Positions 1-6,413 of a stretch of DNA of 6,413 nt are shown here, one piece after another (position 1 is the first letter of the stretch; each line of letters opens with the position of its first letter). This stretch comes from Pseudomonadota bacterium. GTDB taxonomy: Bacteria > Pseudomonadota > Alphaproteobacteria > Rhizobiales > Aestuariivirgaceae. The notes below the pieces were generated by a model. It did no database searches and had not been told where the DNA came from. It worked only from the letters and a program-made list of their open reading frames with translations. The stretch covers positions 1 through 6,413 of the forward strand of contig JAEKFU010000736.1 of the NCBI GenBank assembly GCA_016522385.1, given 5' to 3'. The position numbers and the translations under genes are program-made.

Positions 1-128
1 GGGAAATCCTCAATGCCCCTCGAATCTAATCCCCATACCCCTGCTACACGGTTTACAAGCGTCGATCCAGTGTTCTTAGAAGAAAAGACGATGTTGGTTG
101 CTTGCCGATTTAGGGTCCGTTGGGTTCG

Positions 129-162
129 GATTGCGTTTTGACCGATGCAATCAAAATGCAAT
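129..162. repeat. Clustered ATTGC/GCAAT repeats downstream of the GNAT gene
   Basis: GATTGC (129-134) and GCAATC (147-152) form an inverted repeat with a 12-base spacer. ATGCAAT occurs at 145-151 and again at 156-162, so the two direct copies are 11 bases apart, about one helical turn. The stretch is AT-rich compared with the genes. It lies between the end of the acetyltransferase gene and the left edge, where no gene can be seen. A protein-binding site or a weak RNA hairpin are both possible. No T-run follows the hairpin on the minus strand, so it is not a clear terminator. The remainder of 1-176 shows no gene that I can support. Confidence 0.3.
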
Positions 163-176
163 AAATCTATTTAGCT

Positions 177-677
177 TCAAGGCGTTACAGCGCGTCGCAT
201 GATGATCGCGGGTATATTGCTGTCAGCACCACAGTGCGCTGTTGTGCCAATTTCGACAAAGCCGTGACCGGCATAAAAGGCAATGGCCTTTGCGTTTTGC
301 CGTTCCACCTCGAGTTCCATCGGCATTTCTGGGCCGATGTGGCTTTGGATTGCCTCAAGCAGTGCACCGCCAACGCCATGACGCTGGCACTCCGGCAGTA
401 TATAAAGGCGTTTTAGTACTGCCCGGCCGGTGTCGTCGACACGCCCAAGCGCATGGCCGACGAGCCTCCCGTCCAGTTCGGCGACCAGAAAAACCGCCTT
501 TGGGTCAACAAGGTCTCCTCGCAGGACGCCGATCGCGTGCCAACGCGAAGTGATGTCCGCGGCCTGATCAGAGCCGATCAGCACATCGTAGGTGTCGTGC
601 CAGGTGGTGACCAGCAGAGTCTGGACCGGCGCAAGGTCGGCCTGGCTGGCAGGTCTTATGTGAATGTCATTCGACAC
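177..677 (-). CDS. GNAT-family N-acetyltransferase, substrate unknown
   Basis: The predicted product is a 166-residue cytoplasmic enzyme that would transfer an acetyl group from acetyl-CoA to an amine. The length is usual for a single-domain GNAT. It opens with the typical IRPA strand (residues 7-10). Motif A covers about residues 86-112 (LKRLYILPE, then QRHGVG at 98-103), which is the Q/R-x-x-G-x-G pyrophosphate loop that binds CoA. Motif B follows at about 121-141, with N128, Y135 and the closing GF pair. There is no signal peptide or membrane segment. The start is GTG (675-677), inside the last codons of gatB, so the genes overlap by 11 bases. No clear Shine-Dalgarno is visible, and translation probably depends on ribosomes finishing gatB. 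The nearby ATG at 668-670 is in another frame and stops after four codons. Substrate cannot be read from the sequence: small molecule, peptide and protein N-terminus all remain possible. The family call is secure. Confidence 0.88.
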   Translation of the reverse strand: MSNDIHIRPASQADLAPVQTLLVTTWHDTYDVLIGSDQAADITSRWHAIGVLRGDLVDPKAVFLVAELDGRLVGHALGRVDDTGRAVLKRLYILPECQRHGVGGALLEAIQSHIGPEMPMELEVERQNAKAIAFYAGHGFVEIGTTAHCGADSNIPAIIMRRAVTP

Positions 678-2148
678 CGAGTTTGTCGCGCAAGATCTGG
701 TTGACCGCTTGCGGATTGGCCTTGCCGCCGGTCGACTTCATGACCTGGCCGACGAACCAGCCGATCATGTTCGGCTTGTCCTTGACCTGTTCGGCCTTTT
801 CCGCGTTGGCGGCAATAATTTCATCGATTGCCGCCTCAATGGCACCGGTGTCTGTTACCTGCTTCATGCCACGGTCTTCTACGATGGCGCGCGGGTCACC
901 GCCTTCTTGCCAGACGATTTCGAAGAGCTCCTTGGCGATCTTGCCGGAGATTGTTCCTTCATCAATGAGATCGACGATGGCGCCCAGTTGGTCCGCCGAG
1001 ACCGGACTATCGGAAATCCCGCGACCTTCCTTGTTGAGTCGGCCGAACAGCTCGTTGATCACCCAGTTGGCCGCAGCCTTGCCGTCGCGGCCCTTGGCGA
1101 CCAGCTCGAAGAAGTCTGCCGATGCCTGTTCGCCAATGAGGATGTCTGCGTCATAGTCAGACAGACTATAGCTTGCGATCAGGCGGGCTTTTTTCTCGTC
1201 CGGCAATTCCGGCAAGGAGGCCTTGATGTCATCGATCATGGCTTCGTCGATCTGCAGCGGCAACAGGTCAGGGTCCGGAAAATACCTATAGTCGTGGGCT
1301 TCCTCCTTGGAGCGCATCGAGCGGGTCTCTCCTGATCTGGCATCGAACAGCCGGGTTTCCTGATCGACCGTGCCACCGTCTTCCAGGATACCAATCTGAC
1401 GTCGCGCTTCGTATTCGATGGCCTGACCCATGAAGCGTATTGAATTGACGTTCTTGATCTCGCAGCGTGTGCCGAACTCGCCACCGGGCTCGCGCACCGA
1501 GACATTAATGTCGGCGCGGAGCGAGCCTTGTTCCATGTTGCCGTCACAGGTGCCGAGATAGCGCATAATCGTGCGCAGCTTGCTGACATAGGCCTTGGCT
1601 TCATCAGCTGAGCGCATGTCCGGCTTGGAGACGATTTCCATCAGGGCGCAGCCGGACCGGTTGAGGTCGACAAAACTCATGGACGGGTGCTGGTCATGCA
1701 TCGACTTGCCGGCATCCTGTTCCAGGTGTAGCCGTTCTATACCCACTTCGACCCTGCCCTCATCCGGCATGTCGATGGTCTCTGTGCCCTCGCCAACCAC
1801 AGGCTGCTTGTACTGGGAAATCTGATAACCCTGTGGGAGGTCAGGATAGAAGTAGTTCTTTCGGTCGAACACCGAATAGCGGTTGATCTCAGCCTTGAGG
1901 CCGAGCCCGGTGCGCACCGCCTGTTCGACACAAAATCCGTTGATCACCGGTAACATGCCGGGCATGGCCGCATCGACCAGGGAGACATGATCATTGGGCT
2001 CGCCGCCGAATTCCGCCGAGGCACCGGAAAACAGTTTAGCCTTGGCCGACACCTGGGCGTGGACTTCCATGCCGATGACGATTTCCCAATCGCCAGTGGC
2101 GCCCTTGATGAATTTCTTGGGGTCAGGTGTACGGGTGTCGACGATCAT
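667..2148 (-). CDS. gatB: Asp-tRNA(Asn)/Glu-tRNA(Gln) amidotransferase subunit B
   Basis: GatB is the tRNA-binding and kinase subunit of GatCAB. It phosphorylates the side chain of misacylated Glu-tRNA(Gln) or Asp-tRNA(Asn), which is then amidated with ammonia released by GatA. From the ATG at 2148 the product is 493 residues, normal for the family. Visible blocks are GMEVHAQV (26-33), DRKNYFYPDLPQGYQIS (95-111), GIERLHLEQDAGK (136-148), the PET112 signature DLNRSGCALMEIVSKPD (161-177), GSLRADINVSVR (208-219), GTRCEIKNVNS (226-236) and HDYRYFPDPDL (285-295). The C-terminal YqeY-like tail domain ends with GGKANPQAVNQIL. An upstream in-frame GTG at 2205 would add 19 residues (MKDLPHRLEPGRANRRTTT). 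I prefer the ATG because relatives as I recall them begin with M-x-VDxRTPDPK, and a weak AGGCGA lies about 10 bases upstream. No gatA or gatC is present here, which is common in alphaproteobacteria, where gatB is often unlinked from gatCA. Confidence 0.97.
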   Translation of the reverse strand: MIVDTRTPDPKKFIKGATGDWEIVIGMEVHAQVSAKAKLFSGASAEFGGEPNDHVSLVDAAMPGMLPVINGFCVEQAVRTGLGLKAEINRYSVFDRKNYFYPDLPQGYQISQYKQPVVGEGTETIDMPDEGRVEVGIERLHLEQDAGKSMHDQHPSMSFVDLNRSGCALMEIVSKPDMRSADEAKAYVSKLRTIMRYLGTCDGNMEQGSLRADINVSVREPGGEFGTRCEIKNVNSIRFMGQAIEYEARRQIGILEDGGTVDQETRLFDARSGETRSMRSKEEAHDYRYFPDPDLLPLQIDEAMIDDIKASLPELPDEKKARLIASYSLSDYDADILIGEQASADFFELVAKGRDGKAAANWVINELFGRLNKEGRGISDSPVSADQLGAIVDLIDEGTISGKIAKELFEIVWQEGGDPRAIVEDRGMKQVTDTGAIEAAIDEIIAANAEKAEQVKDKPNMIGWFVGQVMKSTGGKANPQAVNQILRDKLGVE

Positions 2149-2232
2149 TGTTGTGGTTCGCCTGTTCGCTCGGCCGGGTTCGAGCCGATGTGGTAAATCT
2201 TTCACGGCAGCGCTGCAAGGCTTGCATCGATT
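2149..2232 (-). promoter_or_regulatory. 84-base leader between the carbamoyltransferase gene and gatB
   Basis: This is the widest gap in the gene cluster if gatB starts at the ATG at 2148. It contains a perfect 10-base palindrome, GCAGCGCTGC (2207-2216), which overlaps a second small inverted repeat, GCAAG-G-CTTGC (2215-2225). A 4-bp stem also lies closer to the gene (2171-2174 with 2184-2187). There is no T-run after any of these in the minus direction, so I see no terminator and expect read-through into gatB. A weak AGGCGA lies about 10 bases before the ATG. If the GTG at 2205 is used instead, most of this leader would be coding. No promoter with convincing -35 and -10 elements was found. 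Confidence 0.25.
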
Positions 2233-3795
2233 TCAAAGATCATAAAAGTCATCGCCGACGACGCAGCCGTCCAGGCGGTGCTCGCGGGCATAGCGGATGA
2301 GGTCGCTCAGCCGGTTGATGAAGCCTAGGCCCTTAAAATTCAATGACGTGTTGCACAATATGCCGTAACCGGTGCGTTCCCTGAAGGCACTCAACAGGGC
2401 GTGCGCTTCAGGGTTCTCATCGGCGGTGACCGACTGAAGTCGCGCAGAGCCGTCGACATGGGTTACCGCCTTGATGGCATCGGTCTTCACTTTCTGGAAA
2501 AACAGCATATGCGGGCTTTCGCCGTGGTGTTCGAACAGCCTGTCGATCTCTTCGGCCATGCAAATCGGTGCGATAGGTCGAAATGCTTCGCGCTGCTTGA
2601 TCTTGTTGAGCCGCTGATGCATCTGGCTGGTGAACGGCGCGGCCAGCAGAGAACGGTTGCCCAGCGCCCTTGGCCCGATCTCACAACGGCCCTGCACCCA
2701 GGCAATGACGTCTCCATCAGCGAGACGGCCGGCAATCTCGGTATCGTCGCGTCGCCTGACCTTGATGCCAGCCAGGTCGGCATGATCCATGACAAAATCT
2801 TCGCCGGAATAGGTGCTCCAGGTGATCTTGGCCTCACCAGTGTAAAACCACTGGGCATCAGCGGCGGTGCCGATCGCTGAGCCAGAATCATTGGCGCATG
2901 GCGGCACGAACACATCGGCAAACAGCCCGCAGGTCTTCCAGGCACTGTTCCAGTCACAATTGAGGGCACAGCCGCCGGATATCAACAGTGGCAGCCCCTC
3001 GGTCATGTGCGCTTCCGCGAAGGTATGAAAGCGCTTGAAGATCTGGGTCTGCATCTGCCAGGCAAGATCGCGGAACGCCTGGCTGTCGAGACCTATATTG
3101 AAGTAGGGACTGTCCTGGTAAGCGTCCTTACGGACTGCGCCCTGTAGCGAGTTCCAGCCCAGTACCCTGTCGATCAATTCCAACTCCTGCGGATTGGCAT
3201 TGCGCGGCTCGCCATAGCTGGCCAGCGCCATGAGTTTTCCGGCATCCTCATGACGCGGGCGCGGTGCGTCGGTTGGAAACAGCGGGTCGGCGAGCCCGTA
3301 GATCGACGCATATTTGTGTCCCGGCCCATCGAAGGGTGAGCCGAGCCGCGTGATGTTCAAGTCTGCATGGAAACGGTAAAACGCGCCGATCATGCCTTCC
3401 CAGACCAGGGCGTAGATCTCTTCACCTTGCGCAAAGGGCGACATGGCATAACTGCCCATCAGGTGCGAACGTTCGTGCGAGGACGAGAAGAGCCGGGTAT
3501 CGTGACCGAGAAACCGGTGCGGCCGGTCGATGATGCCGTCGGTGTTCTCACCGAAATATCCCGCTTCGACGATGTCGCCAAGCGGGCGCCACTGTCTGGC
3601 CCAGCCGGAAACGGCAAGCACATCCGGCACGCCATCGGCGAGATTGAGCGCCCGCATCCACAGATCGGTGTTGATCGAGCCGAAGCGCGGCCCGGAATCC
3701 TTTTCGCGCTCGATCGAGTAGTGCAGCTTACCGTCTTCGAGCCATGCGATATGCCCGTCATGACCGGGTTTGTAGGCGAGGACTTTCAATGCCAA
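2233..3795 (-). CDS. NodU/CmcH/TobZ-family carbamoyltransferase
   Basis: Members transfer the carbamoyl group of carbamoyl phosphate to an acceptor hydroxyl through a carbamoyl-adenylate. They have an N-terminal Kae1-like (ASKHA) domain and a C-terminal YrdC-like domain. This 520-residue protein has full family length and no signal or membrane segment. Visible in order are GHDG (11-14), the metal-site HxxxH as HERSH (107-111), GKLMALASYG (186-195), SGGCALN (273-279), PPCANDSGSAIGTA (298-311, with D303), QGRCEIGPRALGNRS (368-382), FRPIAP (405-410), HVDGSARLQ (447-455) and CNTSLN (481-486). The usual DG after the HxxxH block reads WEG here (E133). The start must be non-ATG: an in-frame stop at 3820-3822 and no ATG before Met47 leave TTG at 3795, or TTG at 3789. 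TTG 3795 begins 10 bases after the valS stop. The acceptor is unknown; no sugar, antibiotic or Nod-factor genes are in view, so nodU is not used as a symbol. Confidence 0.92.
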   Translation of the reverse strand: MALKVLAYKPGHDGHIAWLEDGKLHYSIEREKDSGPRFGSINTDLWMRALNLADGVPDVLAVSGWARQWRPLGDIVEAGYFGENTDGIIDRPHRFLGHDTRLFSSSHERSHLMGSYAMSPFAQGEEIYALVWEGMIGAFYRFHADLNITRLGSPFDGPGHKYASIYGLADPLFPTDAPRPRHEDAGKLMALASYGEPRNANPQELELIDRVLGWNSLQGAVRKDAYQDSPYFNIGLDSQAFRDLAWQMQTQIFKRFHTFAEAHMTEGLPLLISGGCALNCDWNSAWKTCGLFADVFVPPCANDSGSAIGTAADAQWFYTGEAKITWSTYSGEDFVMDHADLAGIKVRRRDDTEIAGRLADGDVIAWVQGRCEIGPRALGNRSLLAAPFTSQMHQRLNKIKQREAFRPIAPICMAEEIDRLFEHHGESPHMLFFQKVKTDAIKAVTHVDGSARLQSVTADENPEAHALLSAFRERTGYGILCNTSLNFKGLGFINRLSDLIRYAREHRLDGCVVGDDFYDL

Positions 3796-3805
3796 GCCGC
3801 CGGCT

Positions 3806-6413
3806 CTACCCGACCGCTTTCAGGCGGTCGATTGCTTCGTCGACCTTGGCTTTGCGCGATGTCAGCTCTTGACGTCGGTCTTTGGCTTCCGCAATGACAT
3901 GGGCCGGCGCCTTTGAGACGAATTGCGTATTGCCGAGGCGGCCATCGATTTGGGCCATGTCCTTGGTGATCTTTTCCAACTCCTTGTCGAGCCGGGCCCT
4001 TTCGGCGGCAAAATCGATGATGCCGTCAAGCGGCAGGGCAATCGTTGCTTCATTGAGCACGATCTGGGCAGCCCGACTTGGCACCTCATCGGCGAAGGTT
4101 ATGCGGTCCAGACGGGCGAGACGGGCCATCTCGTTTTCCCATTGTGCGGCACGCCGGCGGGTTTCAGCATTGGCACCAGCGATGACGCACGGCACCTTGC
4201 TGCCGGCCGGTACGTTCATTTCCGCTCGCACCGAGCGCACCTCGGAAATGAAACTGATCAGCCAGTCAATCTCGGCGGCCGCGGTCTGATCGACGACAAT
4301 CGGATAGTCGGGCCAGTCAGCTCCGATCAAGAGCCCCTGCCCGCCGGTCTTGTTCCACAGCTCTTCGGTCACGAACGGCATGAACGGGTGAAGCATGATC
4401 AAGATCTGGTCGAGCGCCCAGCCGGCTGTAGCGCGGGTCTCGGCAATGGCAGCTTCATCGCCGCCGGCCAGGATCGGCTTGATGAGCTCCAGATACCAAT
4501 CGCAAAAGATGCGCCACACGAAGGAATAAATGGCACCTGCGGCTTCATTGTAGCGGTGCTCTTCAATGCCGGCGGTGATGGCGTCCCGCGTCCTGGCGAC
4601 TTCACCGGTGATCCAGATATTGACCGTCAGGCGTGAGGCGAGCGGATCGAAGTCAGCGTCACGCCTGATTTCGTTCATTTCGCAGAAACGCGCGGCATTC
4701 CACAGCTTGGTGCCAAAATTGCGGTAGCCCTCGACACGCGATCTGGCGAGCTTGATGTCGCGCCCCTGGGCGGCCATGGCGGCCAGGGTGAAACGCAGTG
4801 CATCGGCGCCGAATTCCTCGATCAATTCAAGCGGATCGATGATGTTGCCCTTGGACTTGGACATCTTCTGACCTTTTTCGTCGCGGACCAGGGCGTGGAT
4901 GTAAACGGTATGGAACGGGACTTCCGGCTGGCCATTTTCATCTCTCATGAAATGCAGGCCGAACATCATCATGCGGGCGACCCAGAAGAAAATGATGTCG
5001 AAGCCGGTCACCAGGGTGTCAGTCTTGTAATAGCGTTTCAGTTCCGGCGTCTCCTCCGGCCAGCCAAGGGTCGAGAACGGCCACAGGGCCGATGAGAACC
5101 AGGTGTCGAGCACATCTTCGTCACGCTCGAGCGCAACCCGGGAGCCGTAGTGCCGTTCCGCGGCGGCAAAGGCCAGCTCCTCGGCCTCTTCGACAAAGAT
5201 CTCGCCATCCGGGCCATACCAGGCCGGGATCTGATGGCCCCACCACAATTGCCGCGAAATGCACCAGGGTTGAATATTGTGCATCCACTCGAAGTAAGTC
5301 TTCTCCCAGTTCTTGGGCACAAAGACGGTATCGCCCCGTTCAACGGCGGCAATGGCCGGTTTGGCAAGCGTTGCGGCATCGACATACCATTGCTCGGTAA
5401 GCCAGGGTTCGATGACGACGTTGCCACGGTCGCCGTAAGGCACCGTGTGAACATGATCATCGGTCTTGGCCAGCAACCCGGCCGCCTCCATCCGCTCAAC
5501 GATGGTCTTGCGGGCGGCGAAGCGGTCGACGCCGTGCATGGACAATGTGGCGGCCAATTCCTCCGACTCCGGGACGCCTTCAGTGAACTCAGGATTGTCG
5601 GCGAGCATGAGGGCCGCATGCTTATCGAAGATATTGATTTGCGGCAGGTTCTGCCGCTTGCCGACTTCAAAGTCATTGAAATCATGCGCCGGTGTGATCT
5701 TTACCGCACCGGACCCCTGTTCCGGATCGGCATAGTCATCGGCGACAATCGGCATGCGACGGCCGACGAGTGGCAGGATGGCATGCTTGCCGATCAGGTC
5801 CTTGTAGCGCTCATCGTCAGGATGGACGGCAACGCCAGTGTCACCCAGCATGGTTTCCGGTCGGGTCGTTGCCACGGTGATGAAGCGGCCGTCCTCGCCC
5901 TCGATCGGGTATTTGAAATGCCAAAGGTGACCGTTGGTCTCAATTTGCTGTACCTCGAGATCGGATATTGCGGTCAGCAGTTTGGGGTCCCAGTTGACCA
6001 GCCGCTTGTCCTTGTAGATGAGGCCGTCCTTATAGAGCTGGACAAACACCTTGAGGACGGCGGCCGACAGTCCTTCATCCATGGTGAAGCGTTCGCGGCT
6101 CCAGTCGCACGAAGCGCCAAGCCGGCGTAGCTGACGGGTGATGATGTCGCCGGATTCCTCCTTCCATTCCCAGACCCGTTCAATGAATTTCTCCCGGCCC
6201 ATGTCCCACCGGGACGGTTGCTGGGTTTCCATCAACTGGCGCTCGACCACCATCTGCGTGGCGATGCCGGCGTGATCCGTCCCGGGCTGCCACAGCACGT
6301 CCCTGCCCCGCATGCGCTCAAAGCGGCACAGAATATCCTGTACCGTATTGTTCAGGGCGTGGCCCATGTGCAACGAACCGGTGACATTCGGCGGCGGAAT
6401 GACAATGCTGAAC
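3806..6413 (-). CDS. valS: Valyl-tRNA synthetase, N-terminus cut by window edge
   Basis: This cytoplasmic class Ia synthetase charges tRNA(Val) with valine and hydrolyses wrongly attached threonine. The window shows 868 residues to the TAG stop (3806-3808). The reading frame stays open to the right edge, so the first few dozen residues are missing. The first visible residues are FSIVIPPPNVTGS, followed by the HIGH-type motif HMGH (6359-6370). The TTG at 6371-6373 is therefore an internal Leu codon, not a start. In visible numbering, GTDHAG is at 44-49. The CP1 editing domain includes TTRPETMLGDT (182-192) and GSGAVKITPAHD. DTWFSS is at 436-441, and KMSKS at 516-520 (4853-4867). The helical anticodon-binding domain contains HPFMPFVTEELW. 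The last roughly 65 residues are charged and heptad-like with FVSKAPAHVI, the C-terminal coiled coil of bacterial ValS. All key motifs look intact, with no frameshift. Promoter and start lie outside the window. Confidence 0.99.
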   Translation of the reverse strand, partial: FSIVIPPPNVTGSLHMGHALNNTVQDILCRFERMRGRDVLWQPGTDHAGIATQMVVERQLMETQQPSRWDMGREKFIERVWEWKEESGDIITRQLRRLGASCDWSRERFTMDEGLSAAVLKVFVQLYKDGLIYKDKRLVNWDPKLLTAISDLEVQQIETNGHLWHFKYPIEGEDGRFITVATTRPETMLGDTGVAVHPDDERYKDLIGKHAILPLVGRRMPIVADDYADPEQGSGAVKITPAHDFNDFEVGKRQNLPQINIFDKHAALMLADNPEFTEGVPESEELAATLSMHGVDRFAARKTIVERMEAAGLLAKTDDHVHTVPYGDRGNVVIEPWLTEQWYVDAATLAKPAIAAVERGDTVFVPKNWEKTYFEWMHNIQPWCISRQLWWGHQIPAWYGPDGEIFVEEAEELAFAAAERHYGSRVALERDEDVLDTWFSSALWPFSTLGWPEETPELKRYYKTDTLVTGFDIIFFWVARMMMFGLHFMRDENGQPEVPFHTVYIHALVRDEKGQKMSKSKGNIIDPLELIEEFGADALRFTLAAMAAQGRDIKLARSRVEGYRNFGTKLWNAARFCEMNEIRRDADFDPLASRLTVNIWITGEVARTRDAITAGIEEHRYNEAAGAIYSFVWRIFCDWYLELIKPILAGGDEAAIAETRATAGWALDQILIMLHPFMPFVTEELWNKTGGQGLLIGADWPDYPIVVDQTAAAEIDWLISFISEVRSVRAEMNVPAGSKVPCVIAGANAETRRRAAQWENEMARLARLDRITFADEVPSRAAQIVLNEATIALPLDGIIDFAAERARLDKELEKITKDMAQIDGRLGNTQFVSKAPAHVIAEAKDRRQELTSRKAKVDEAIDRLKAVG
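3811..3830 (-). other. Perfect 7-bp inverted repeat at the 3' end of valS
   Basis: The mRNA-sense sequence is CGACCGC, loop CTGAAA, GCGGTCG. This perfect stem lies within the last codons of valS (D-R-L-K-A-V) and ends just before the GGG-TAG end of the gene. No T-run follows, so it is not a standard Rho-independent terminator. It sits about 15 bases upstream of the TTG start of the carbamoyltransferase. It could pause ribosomes or shape coupling between the two genes, or it could be a chance result of GC-rich codons. The pairing is directly visible; any function is inference. Confidence 0.35.

Noticed and set aside
10..36. A tiny minus-strand open frame (MGIRFEGH) near the left edge
   Set aside because: It has eight codons, and its only purine-rich match to a ribosome binding site is too close to the ATG. 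Nothing supports expression.
1..60. Possible tRNA-like stretch with TTCGA on the minus strand
   Set aside because: The flanking bases do not form a T-arm stem, and no acceptor stem, anticodon arm or CCA end could be found.
116..130. A TCCG/CGGA hairpin followed by T-rich sequence on the plus strand, resembling a terminator
   Set aside because: The stem is only 4 bp with a 7-base loop, the T-run is interrupted, and there is no plus-strand gene upstream to end.
138..166. A promoter-like TTGACC, 17-base spacer, ATAAAT on the plus strand
   Set aside because: The -10 match is poor, the stretch is AT-rich, and it would drive transcription only antisense into the acetyltransferase gene; no plus-strand gene follows.
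664..1335. A 223-codon open frame on the plus strand opposite gatB
   Set aside because: It is antisense to the conserved C-terminal half of gatB and has no recognisable motifs.
3923..4636. A 237-codon open frame on the plus strand opposite the 3' part of valS
   Set aside because: It is fully antisense to the ValS anticodon-binding and coiled-coil regions, with no family signature.
5150..6130. A 326-codon open frame on the plus strand opposite valS
   Set aside because: It lies wholly antisense to intact, motif-rich valS coding sequence, shows no recognisable domain, and is the kind of long open frame that GC-rich codon use produces opposite real genes.
6371..6373. TTG as the start codon of valS
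   Set aside because: The frame continues upstream with FSIVIPPPNVTGS, the conserved residues just before the HMGH motif, so this codon is an internal Leu and the gene runs off the window.

Overview
The window is a compact block of four genes that all read on the minus strand. It most likely comes from an alphaproteobacterium, and the GatB sequence resembles Rhizobiales (Hyphomicrobiales) proteins as I remember them, for example its TRTPDPKKFI opening, MHDQHPSMS stretch and GGKANPQAV tail. That placement rests on recognition, not on a search. Coding density, high G+C and frequent GTG/TTG starts fit this group.

In transcription order (right to left) the layout is as follows. valS, valyl-tRNA synthetase, lacks its first few dozen codons because they lie beyond the right edge. 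After a 10-base gap comes a NodU/CmcH/TobZ-family carbamoyltransferase with a forced TTG start. Next is gatB, subunit B of the tRNA-dependent amidotransferase, beginning 84 bases later at its best ATG. Last is a GNAT-family N-acetyltransferase whose GTG start overlaps the end of gatB by 11 bases. Positions 1-176 contain no gene I can support. This stretch is visibly more AT-rich and holds a small cluster of ATTGC/GCAAT repeats.

The tight spacing and absence of a recognisable terminator between genes suggest one transcription unit. Two members are core translation genes. ValS charges tRNA(Val), and GatB, with GatA and GatC encoded elsewhere, converts Glu-tRNA(Gln) and/or Asp-tRNA(Asn) to the amidated forms. 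GatB provides the kinase and tRNA-binding part of that complex. The acetyltransferase and carbamoyltransferase have no assignable substrate.

The point most worth following is the carbamoyltransferase. It lies between two tRNA-charging genes, with no visible sugar, antibiotic or nodulation-factor genes that would name its substrate. It also appears to carry Glu instead of the usual Asp at a metal-site position. Otherwise the window is ordinary: I see no mobile element, CRISPR array, tRNA or rRNA gene.
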